DNA from: Mycocentrospora acerina
Lineage: Eukaryota; Ascomycota; Dothideomycetes; Pleosporales
DNA length: 64,000 nucleotides
Assembly (NCBI GenBank): GCA_022701365.1
Contig: JAKUHH010000124.1
Coordinates: 124,001-188,000 of the forward strand
Reading direction: 5' to 3'
Each line of letters begins with the position of its first letter. Position 1 is the stretch's first letter. Made by a program: the position numbers and the translations under genes. Positions 55,205 through 64,000 of the stretch are shown here, one piece after another. The notes beneath the pieces were generated by a model. That model saw nothing but the letters and a program-made list of their open reading frames with translations, ran no database searches and was not told the DNA's origin.

Positions 55205-57036
55205 CCTGGTGGCAGTATTTGTGAACCGTTTTACTTGCGAATATGTTGGGGTATTGATTGTCCTGAGGGATCTCGTGCAAAATTGGGGATTGATTAGACG
55301 CATGAGATGACTGTTACAAGAGTTTGTAGATAAAGGTCGACTGATAGACGTTCCATGCTGCTTACTTTTACTGTATCACGGCAATCGAGACGTCACTTTC
55401 TGCGTTTGTGTTTTACGTGCTCGATGCGTAAAGTGATGACGTATTGTAGATATGATTGGGATTGGCGAGCTTAATTTGGTGGGGCACGCGGGGAACGATC
55501 AATAAAAGCGCCACGACTGCGCGAACGTTGTGTGTTTGAAAGGAAGAATGGCGATGTCTGTATTGTGTTACGCTTTTTTTGGTGATGCAAGTTCAGGTGC
55601 ATTCAATTCGAGACTACCCATGAACATGTGTAAATGTGTCGATTCGCCGTCACTCTTGACGCAAATCGACCACCTGTGCTTCTTTGTTTCCGAGCTGCCA
55701 ATTCTTACGAGATTGCTTGTTTGGCTAGCTCGCTGAAAATTGACAGACCTACAGGCGATGAACAGAGACTGAACGACATTCATCGAGAACTAGAACTCAA
55801 AACATAGACTCGAAACAGATAAATTGCGTCCAATCGTTATTTGAATCGTGAGGCTGACAAGGGTATGACGAATTACCGGGATATTCATGACTCGGTTACA
55901 TCTCGCACGAGCTCAATGCGCCATTCTGCACCGAAATAAGCTCCGAGAAGTCTTGCATGTGTTCGCCGATGAGAGCCTTCCGTACAGCCACAAAAGTAAG
56001 CCAACATTAAAACAGTAGTGAATGGATAAACGAAAATGCAGAGCATACCGCTGGTACTGGAGAGAGAAAGCCTCTTGTTTGCTTCAGCTGTAAATAGAAT
56101 GAAAAAAGCGCTTCGTTCTAACTATGTTCATACTTTGCAAGGAAATAGAATAGTTGGTTTAGCTTTGCTATACTCAGTGTGCAAGATGAGCTTCAATTAA
56201 GTACACGCTTGCCGTGGTATTTTTCTAAGCTTCATTCAATACCCAGAAGTAGAAGCAATATTCTACATACGTACATGTTTGAGAGCTCTCCCGTATGAGT
56301 TAGAGTTCAATTTGCCAGTAGCTTTGTCAATATAGTGAATTAATATGAGGCTCACAAAAAGTGGAGAACGGCCCAATCTTCGGAGGCAAGCATGGTAGCA
56401 CCGGTGTAGCTCTCTCCCTGTAACGCTTCAAAGGTTAGTACCACATCGTAAAGATGTCATTTTTAAATCCCTTGTTAGCAATCCTTTGCGATTAGTGGAA
56501 TCGACAAGAACCCTGAAAAATCCATGGCTGGATGTGGCAATCTGCACTGAAACGGCAATAGCGCCAGGCCATGTCGAGAAGGAGGTTTCCCAAGGATTGA
56601 CGGAGAGATTGTCTCATAACTCGAAGCAACTTCGGAATGACGTCGATAATGTTTGCATCAGCAAGTGCAGGTAGTCAATTTTCAAACTTAAAAGTAAGTG
56701 ATTTTCGGTAACGTTTACTTTGAGATTATCCTCCAAAGGAAACGTAGGTATGTGATGCCTTTTCAAGAATGGGTCTCGATTTAATATTAGGAAATTGAAT
56801 TAATGGTTTTAATCATCACAACTTCATCACTTGCATTGTTGGTTACTTGTTTATTGCATGCATGCATTTTTGAAATTGATAGTAAAAGAACGATCCACAT
56901 TCATCGAATAACTAGAAGAGAAGTATGTACAGATTGAGTGATGGCTGTTAGGGTCTGGGCTGCCTTGAAAGGTCACAGCCTCATCTGGCTGCCATACAGA
57001 TAGATTTACTATTCCACTCGTGCTTGTTTCAGGCAC
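55205..57036. other. 1.8 kb gene-free AT-rich region
   Basis: No supported ORF on either strand, no repeat recognised. It separates the NTF2-like gene from the xylanase. Confidence 0.5.
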
Positions 57037-58140
57037 TTAAGCCAGGGCCTTGAGAACAGTGTCGTAGGCTGCCTTGGGCTTGTAGCTGGCATCGAACAGT
57101 AGCGGGTTTCCAGACTTGATCCAGGAGTCGGTGTCACGGACGCCCCAAACTGTAATACCAACGCAGTTCTTCTGGTTCAAGCAGGCCTTCACAACGTTGG
57201 TCCAGTCGGCTTGTTGTGCGTTCGGGATGTCGACTTCGGTCAGTGCGCATTCGGGGGCGGCAGCGCATAGAACTTGCATAGCTCCTGGGGTATTGACGCC
57301 CTTTCCAGCTCCAATGTGGCTCTGGGAGCCAATTCCATCAATGGGAATACCCTGTGAGATCCACTTCTTCACGTTCTTGGCCATGGCTTGAGTCTTGGAG
57401 TAACTGGCCGAATCGAGGCTGTAATCTTTGTTAGATATTGTACCAGAATTAGAATTTGGGCTTAGACATACTTGTAGTCGTTGATGTATAGCTTGGCGTT
57501 GGGGTCAGCCGCCTTTGCTGCCTCAAAGGCAATCCTGACGAAATCTTCTCCCAAGACTTTGTAGAAGACGGAGCTTCGGAGGTTTCCATTCTCCTCAAAG
57601 ATCTCGTTCACCACATCCCAGGCATAAACCTTGCCCTTCCAACGGCCCACAACTGCCTTGATGTGGTCTTGCATGACCTGCTTAAGAACAGTCTTGTCAG
57701 TGATCTGACTGACCCAAGTAGGCAGCTGAGAGTGCCAGATAGCAGTGTGAGCCCGGACAAGCTGCTTGTTGTCGGTTGCAAACTTGACAAGAGCGTCGCC
57801 GCCGGCAAAATTGAATTTGCCACGGGTAGGCTCGGTGGCGTCCCATTTCATGCTGCGAGAAGTCAATGCCAGCAAGCAGAAGTTATTGAACAATTTCGTC
57901 ATACCTGTTTTCCGGAGTAACCCCGCCAAAGTCTGCCTTGATAATGGCAGCATTGGAACCGGTGTTGAGAAGTCCGCTGTCAGTGCAAGTACCAAAGTAC
58001 TTCTTTCCTTTTGCGATCATAGCTTTGTTGATGCTCTGGGCAGCCTGGCGACTGAAGATTTGCTCTGGCTCAGGATCGGCCACGGGCAAGCCGTAAACCA
58101 GAGCACTGGCAGACAGAACGAAGGCGAGAGAAAACTTCAT
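57037..58140 (-). CDS. secreted GH10 endo-1,4-beta-xylanase
   Basis: Exons 57905-58140, 57472-57852 and 57037-57418 join in frame (332 residues). Signal peptide MKFSLAFVLSASALVYGLPV. GH10 landmarks: GTCTDSGLLN, TPENSMKWDATEPTRGKFNF (across the first splice), RAHTAIWHSQLPTWV, the acid/base Glu in AWDVVNEIFEENG, KLYINDYNLDSASYSKTQAM (across the second splice), GIGSQSHIGAG, the nucleophile Glu in CALTEVDIPN and VGITVWGVRDTDSW. No carbohydrate-binding module. It cleaves the xylan backbone outside the cell. It is divergent from the GH62 gene, with 1.19 kb between starts. Confidence 0.95.
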
Positions 58141-59326
58141 TTCGAATGAGGTTATAGTGGAACGAATGTGAATGGAATGTAAATAAAACAAGAATAGTAT
58201 GCAAAGTGAATGAATGTGGAGTGAGTGGTGAGCATTGTTAACTAAACGAGCGAGAGCTTAAGTATAAACTTTTCGATTGAATTAGGTGTAATGTCAAAAT
58301 AGTAATGAGTTTGGTATTATCCGCTGTGGTCCCGCTTTACTACACAGAATATACCCCCAGGGGCGATTGCTATACCCAGGTACTTGATTAAAACTACCAA
58401 ACAAAGCATCGCCACTTGGCTATTGCTTAATCTTCATTCCGGTTAATGTTAGCACCCCGCAGTCTTCTTTAATGGTAGACAGGCTCACCGGGCTAGTGTG
58501 CGGCATGTCTGGTTGTGGCTCATTTTTGAAACACCCCGACACGCTAGGCGATTTCTACACCAGTTGACCTGCATTAAATTCTACACGGTATGTGTACTCG
58601 TTTCTGCCTAGCGTAGTGCCCAATGTTTTAGCCAGGCAGTTTTCACTCAGGCTGGATCTCAATTAGGCCGGATTGCTCTTAGGCCGGAGCATTGTCCAAC
58701 CCTCCTACTATCCGTGCACACAGTTTCAGCGGGATGACGCCCCACATTGCTTAGTATGCTTCCTACGGAACTACGGAAGCTTGTACACGGGAATCTCTTT
58801 GAGGGGTATCCACCCCTTTAGCTTGTGGTACTGTAGGGAGTGCACTAAGATCTCAGAGCGGGGACTATCCAATAGGGGTAAACACTCATGTTTTATCTTG
58901 TGCACAGCATTTAGCCGATGACTGGTCCAGGGATAATTGATTAAGCCTAGATGGCATTGATCTAAAACATAGCAATCCGTGGCGGGAGAAGCGTGTCATT
59001 CCCATTTCTCCATCCACAAACAGTCGTATGCTTAAATTAAGTGCGGGCAGTTCTGTCAGAGGCTCTTTCGTCTGTCATGTACAACACAACTCCGGTAATT
59101 GCGGCGAGACGCGCAATCGAGGCCGGTCAATTGCCTCGTGTTGACCCTGAGACATTATCCAATTCCTGGAATTTCAGACTGCGGGAATACTACCTCCAAA
59201 TTAAAATGGTCACTATATGAATCCTATGTTTCCTTGCTCAGGAAACTTCATCAACAGCTTGTGTTTCACTTCACAAACGCTTAGTCACTCTTTCACCACC
59301 AATCTCTACACAATCGTTTCTTCATC
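58141..59326. promoter_or_regulatory. divergent upstream region of GH10 and GH62 genes
   Basis: No ORF supported. It contains three matches to the GGCTAR site bound by fungal xylanolytic regulators (XlnR/Xyr1 class): GGCTAG at 58491-58496, and GGCTAA on the minus strand at 58628-58633 and 58911-58916. About one match would be expected by chance in this length, so the excess is suggestive only. Confidence 0.45.
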
Positions 59327-60322
59327 ATGAGATTTTTGACATCCGACATCAGCCTGGTGTCAGCCGGCATCGCGCTGCTGACGTCGACGGCGGCTGTCAT
59401 GGCGCAGACTACTTGCAACCTTCCGACGACCTACCGCTGGACCTCAACCGGCGTATTGGCAACCCCCAAGTCGGGATGGGCTGCACTCAAAGACTTCACT
59501 GTCGTCAACTACAACGGCAAGAAGCTTGTCTATGGTTCCAACCATAATACGGGAACCAGTTACGGCTCGATGAACTTCGGTCTTTTCAATAACTGGTCTG
59601 ACATGGCATCAGCAAGCCAGAACGGCATGAGCTTCAATGCTGTCGCTCCTACTTTGTTCTACTTTGCTCCTAAGAGCGTTTGGATTCTAGCCTACCAGTG
59701 GGGTCCCACTACCTTCACCTATCGCACGTCGAAGGACCCCTCCAACGTAAACGGATGGGGTGCAGCACAGCCGCTGTTCTCTGGAAAGATCACCGACTCC
59801 AGCACGGGTGCCATTGACCAAACGGTCATCGGCGACAGCTCGAACATGTACTTGTTCTTCGCAGGTGACAATGGCAAGATCTACCGGGCGGGCATGCCCA
59901 TTGGAAACTTCCCGGGCAATTTCGGCACGGCTTCCACGGTGGTCATGAGCGACTCTACCAACAACCTGTTCGAAGCAGTTCAAGTCTACACTCTCCAAGG
60001 CCAGAAGAAGTACCTTATGATTGTCGAGTGCATCGGCGCCAAGGGACGATACTTCCGTTCGTTCACGGCAACTAGCTTGAGCGGCTCTTGGACACCCCAG
60101 GCTGCGAGCGAAAGCAACGCCTTTGCCAGCAAGGCCAACAGCGGCGCCACCTGGACCAACGACATCAGCCATGGTGACTTGTACCGTAGCAACCCTGACC
60201 AGACGATGACTGTGGATCCTTGCAACCTGCAGCTGCTCTACCAGGGACGGGACCCCAACAACAACCCCTCTAACTACGACCTTCTTCCTTACCGCCCTGG
60301 CGTTCTGACGCTTCAGCGCTAA
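59327..60322 (+). CDS. secreted GH62 alpha-L-arabinofuranosidase
   Basis: Intronless, 331 residues. An N-terminal signal/hydrophobic segment (SLVSAGIALLTSTAAVMAQT) ends near residue 27. GH62 landmarks along the five-bladed propeller: YRWTSTGVLATPKSGWAALK followed by DFT (general-base Asp), MSFNAVAPTLFYFAPKSVWI, YQWGPTTFTYRTSKDP, GAIDQTVIGDSSNMYLFFAG, NLFEAVQVYTLQGQKKYLMI (catalytic Glu), WTNDISHGDLYRSNPDQTM and CNLQLLYQGRDP. It removes arabinose side chains from arabinoxylan, complementing the adjacent GH10 xylanase. No CBM. Confidence 0.95.
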   Translation: MRFLTSDISLVSAGIALLTSTAAVMAQTTCNLPTTYRWTSTGVLATPKSGWAALKDFTVVNYNGKKLVYGSNHNTGTSYGSMNFGLFNNWSDMASASQNGMSFNAVAPTLFYFAPKSVWILAYQWGPTTFTYRTSKDPSNVNGWGAAQPLFSGKITDSSTGAIDQTVIGDSSNMYLFFAGDNGKIYRAGMPIGNFPGNFGTASTVVMSDSTNNLFEAVQVYTLQGQKKYLMIVECIGAKGRYFRSFTATSLSGSWTPQAASESNAFASKANSGATWTNDISHGDLYRSNPDQTMTVDPCNLQLLYQGRDPNNNPSNYDLLPYRPGVLTLQR

Positions 60323-61316
60323 AGGCGCAACGCATATTCTGATACTCGTGGCCCACACGATGTTCAGATGTAGAAATGCGCACTATTTTGCACGTGCGAG
60401 GCTAGATGGGGGCGAGACGGGAGCACGGTAGTTCGGTGGCGTAGAGTAATACAGACCTAAATTTAAAAGCTTCAAGCAACAACACATGTCCGATATGAAT
60501 GCGTGAATTGTAGTGAAGCTCACTTCAGTCTCCTGATGAAGAAAACTGAAACCATGTGACTGAAGTATCAGCATACGCGTCATAATCAGGAGCTCACCTT
60601 TTACAGTTCAACAGTCCCATCTGTCTCTGACGTCGCAATCAGGCTAAAGTAACGCCAAGATCTCCGACGGAACTCAAGGTAGCCTGTGTTGTGCAGACAC
60701 GGGCGCTAGTGTGACGGAGGCTATGTCATGGGTTTCGAAAATGACCCGATCAATGTTGGAAAATGTTCTGCATGGTTCCATCAAACGTAGCTTCGATGAT
60801 GAACGGACCGAATCGAAGTTGTGGTCCAACTTCTTGCAGCCCTGTTGCTGGTGATCAAGTAGTCCAGGGCAGTCTCGCATGCAATTACTGCATTTGGACT
60901 GTCTTTAGGGGGAGAGGTTAATCATCTAAGGACGAGTTTTCATTAATTCGACATTGTTTGTTTGATTAATTCGACTCTTCAAGTGTTTTTGAATTCTTTT
61001 GGAATCTCAGTCGATCCCACCAAAACCTGCTGTAATGTAGTCTTGCGTCAACATGCATTAGTTTCACATTACCTTCGCAGTCGTAGAGATGTAGTAGAGA
61101 CAAAAATGATAGCATCTGTCGATTTTGTTTATATACAGAAGCTCTGCTTCGCAGCAAGAATAGAAGTGTTTACAAAAAGAGTGTAAGAAGTTAAATACCA
61201 ACAATCGCCACATCATCACCCTGGAGCGGTGATCCTCCAGAGTACCCAATTCCAAAGTCGCCCGGCAGCATCATCTCTGAATACTGTGCGCTTCATTGAC
61301 CTAAGATATACCACAT
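60323..61316. other. convergent intergenic region GH62 / AA9
   Basis: About 1 kb, tail-to-tail, no supported gene. Confidence 0.5.
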
Positions 61317-62287
61317 CTATGCACTGAAAATCATCTCCCGCAGAGAGCGGCGAGTGCCAGCTGCCTTGCCACCAGTGCAGTTCTCCGCATCGTGGGTAAC
61401 CTGCTTGGAAGGAGTGCTGACAGGAGTGCTGGCAGGAGCTTTGGAGGTGATGCTGGAAGACTCTGCCTTGGGAGAGGTGTTGGATGTGCTGGCACCACTG
61501 TTGCCACCGGTCCACACGGCAGGGCCTGGCATAGTGTATGGCTTGTATCCACTCCAGAGGCTGAAGTTGACCTCGGGGTCGGTCTTCTTGTAGGCACCAG
61601 GGAACTTGACCATTGGTCCAGGAGTGCCAGAGCCGCCTCCGGTGACCTTGACTTGCGCGCAACTATTGTAATTGGTCAGTTTGAGGATTTCCATGTGTGT
61701 TCAACAGAGGTTACTCACGCGTAATAGAACTCTGCTTGCCCGGCGTGAGCGCCGTGAAGAGCAAGATGCTCCGAGCGAATCAAGTACTCGCCATCCGGCG
61801 TGTCCTTGGGAACAGTGAAATCAACGACGTTCTTGTCCCAGGAGCACCAAGCATCCTTGGTGAAATCCTTCTTTGTGTCGCACACGCCCGTCTCGGCAAT
61901 CTTGAACCAGTCACCATCGCCTTCGTACTTCTGGGCAGTGGTGGGAGCCTTTGACATGTACACGAATGTGGGTCCAGGATGCTGGAAAGTGGCGCCAACG
62001 GCCAGCTTCATGCCAAGCTTCGACCCAGCTTTGATTTCCATAGTCTGCGTCTTGCCAGCATTGGTGAAAGCACCCTTGTTGCAGCGGAAGTCGGTCAAAT
62101 CCGGAGTCATGTCGTCGCGGATGTTTGCCCACTTGGTAGGGTTGTACTTGGCCGGGCGCGTATTCTCACGGATATACTGGAGAGAGTTGGACTCCTTGCC
62201 ATCGACAATGAGCTTATCGAAGAAGTAGTGAGCAGAGACGGACTGCGCAAGAATCGCCGTGGCGATGACGGAGCTGGAGAACTTCAT
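61317..62287 (-). CDS. AA9 lytic polysaccharide monooxygenase
   Basis: Exons 61719-62287 and 61317-61662 join in frame (304 residues). Signal peptide MKFSSSVIATAILAQSVSA is followed directly by the His that becomes the N-terminal copper ligand (HYFFDKLIVDG). The second copper-brace His is H103 in FQHPGPTFVYM, and the axial Tyr lies in the QAEFYYACAQVKV block made across the splice. EYLIRSEHLALHGA and FPGAYKKTDPEVNFSLW are further AA9 marks. The copper enzyme oxidatively cleaves cellulose or xylan-coated cellulose. The C-terminal ~75 residues are a Ser/Thr/Pro-rich linker ending in TRRSLREMIFSA, without a CBM1. Confidence 0.94.
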
Positions 62288-64000
62288 GTTGAGTAAAAGG
62301 TTGCGGGTAGCAAAAAGAGAGTATAGGACTAGCCTGAAGAATCGAATTGGTCAATGAAGGACTGAAAGAAGGAAACAAGAAAGCGAGTGAAAAGACAAGT
62401 GTGGGTGCCTTCTAAGGGAGTGAGAGTTGGCTGCATTTATACATGCACGTCTTCTTCAGCACCCTTGTGCTTTGTTACTCTTGGCTGTCCGGCGGGAGGC
62501 GCGTGCCATAACCATCTAACGCGCCCAGACTTCCATTGACGCAACTCGTTTCTGATACCCACAGTGAGAAGACATTAGACTTCTCTTTTAGTGTGGATAC
62601 CGTTTCCTGCAATACCGTTTCCGGTGTGATTGTTTCAAAGTCCATACAGCCAGCCACATATGTTCTACATAACATATGGCGGATTTTGATACTCGGACTT
62701 GACCATCACAACAACGCAAATATATATGAGATGCAAGTAATCGTATCAATGCTTATTCTTAAAGTAATGTGAAGTTCAGAAGGTATACTTGATTGAAGGC
62801 AAGACGAGCACGGTGCAATTCGCAGCGAGGTGCTGCAAGTCTATCCGCATGAGATAGAGATCCTAGTATGCGAGTTCCCTAAAAGATAAAAGTTTGGGTT
62901 GCACGTCCTTTTGGAAGGGTACAGCCATCCAAGGGGCTACGAATGCCAAGGAAGGGTACCACAACCAGACTAGAGTATCAAGTGTTCACAAAAGATTCGC
63001 CCGGGGAACAAGTTTCCTTCAGAACACCTTTAGTCAGTCAATTCAGTTTATACAGTGTATTCAACTCATACAGTATATTCAGTTTACCTACTCTGTTTAG
63101 TTTTTCCAGTTCTCTCTGCTCAGCAGTGCAGCACAAATGGTTGGCTCAAAGCACTTCAGTAGCCCCAGATGTTGACAGCCAAATCCTCGTCTTGGCATTC
63201 ATGTCGCTTGGGAAAACGGCACAGAGCTGTTGCTTAGCATTTTTACACATCCGCTTGTGGCTTGTTCCAGATAAACAGCGGCATAACCCACGGACACCAA
63301 ACTAGAAAACCTTTTGGGGCTGTCAAGAGACAACCGCTCCACAAGGACTAGCAGGGATCTCAACATCGTCTGCAAACTTCTGTTCGAGGTGATACAGACC
63401 CAAGCCAGTATCAAGTCGCTCCAATTGAGTCAACTCTATTAGCCGCTTTAATTCAATGTTTTATTTCTACGACTGACGAATGATTTAAAACGACCAGTAG
63501 AGTGCAATCCACCTGTAGGTTGAAAATCCCTTGTCATTTTGAGGCAGTCAACTTACCTTGTAAGAGTATATACTCAATTTTGTCAACAGACTCCGCCATG
63601 TGCTGATACGCATGCCAACGAGGAGGGATGGACCATTCACAAAGAAATGATGTAATTGAGACGAAATATTCCAGAATGACATTTTGGAAGATATCAAGCT
63701 ATCCCCTGACAAGGGTGACAGCTAAGGCGGGTAAATAAGACAAGCGCGCAAGCTCACTAATTTACCTCGTGTTCCAGTCCTGCCATGCCTGCACCAACAC
63801 CAGCACCTATCATTGTCGATCAGAGCCTACATCCTAATGCAATTTGTATCAACCGCCTCATGTTTTCAGAATAATCTCGACTACGCGTTGAGCCTTGGCT
63901 GTCACAAATGATAGACCTCGATCCTGGATCCCCGATAAGTTACCGAGGATGTGACCTATATCAGGGCGTGATAACATACCTAAGCACAAAGCGTTTATGC
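62288..64000. other. 1.7 kb region with no supported gene (window end)
   Basis: It contains the AA9 upstream region (TATTTATAC-like near 62436-62441). An imperfect TCAGTTTATACAGTGTATTC / TCATACAGTATATTCAG short tandem repeat lies at about 63035-63100. No ORF with protein character up to the edge. Confidence 0.5.

Overview
This 64 kb window is from a filamentous ascomycete (Pezizomycotina). The signs are short 45-70 nt spliceosomal introns with CTAAC branch points, a fungal Zn(II)2Cys6 regulator, an NB-ARC-type (fungal NLR) remnant, and a plant cell wall degradation set (GH10, GH62, AA9). A Dothideomycete is my best guess, but that is inference. I found about 30 protein-coding loci on both strands. 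I saw no rRNA, convincing tRNA or CRISPR.

Layout. 0-10 kb is mostly housekeeping: the 3' end of a TPR/Mlp nucleoporin, an SLC35A-type nucleotide-sugar transporter, and a MER3/HFM1 meiotic helicase with an in-frame TAA. 10-19 kb is an accessory stretch. It holds a truncated NB-ARC gene joined to the remnant of an uncharacterised fungal family (in-frame TGA), an MDP-1-like phosphatase, a 93-bp hAT-like MITE with a perfect 8-bp target-site duplication, a candidate HEPN-like protein and a MYND-finger protein. 19-36 kb is again mainly core: GH31 alpha-glucosidase, CTU1/NCS6, a GNAT acetyltransferase, a second HEPN-like protein, a GH5 exo-glucanase with an in-frame TAG at a conserved Trp, ALG13, mitoribosomal mS35, a Cys-rich double zinc-cluster ORF, INO80 subunit Iec3 and ORMDL. 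36-44 kb is gene-poor: a degenerate tandem repeat, an NHA-type Na+/H+ antiporter, a second MITE copy and an F-box-like protein.

44.3-51.7 kb looks like one catabolic cluster: an Ldh_2 oxidoreductase, a Zn2Cys6 regulator, an IlvD/Edd dehydratase, an SDR and a small Dabb-domain protein, arranged around two short divergent promoters. The best guess is sugar-acid degradation. 52-55 kb carries the telomere protein Stn1, a Cys-rich GPI-type surface protein and an NTF2-like protein. 57-62.3 kb is a hemicellulose/cellulose set: GH10 xylanase and GH62 arabinofuranosidase, divergent from a common promoter, then an AA9 LPMO.

The points most worth a second look are: (i) two proteins sharing an RFGL...RNFxAH signature that fits the HEPN R-x4-H motif; (ii) three otherwise intact genes, each broken by one in-frame stop, two of them at a Trp position; (iii) the hAT MITE family; (iv) the candidate sugar-acid cluster; (v) a two-unit Zn2Cys6-like protein with a microsatellite in one linker. 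Exon coordinates were worked out by hand from splice sites and reading-frame closure; first exons are the least certain.
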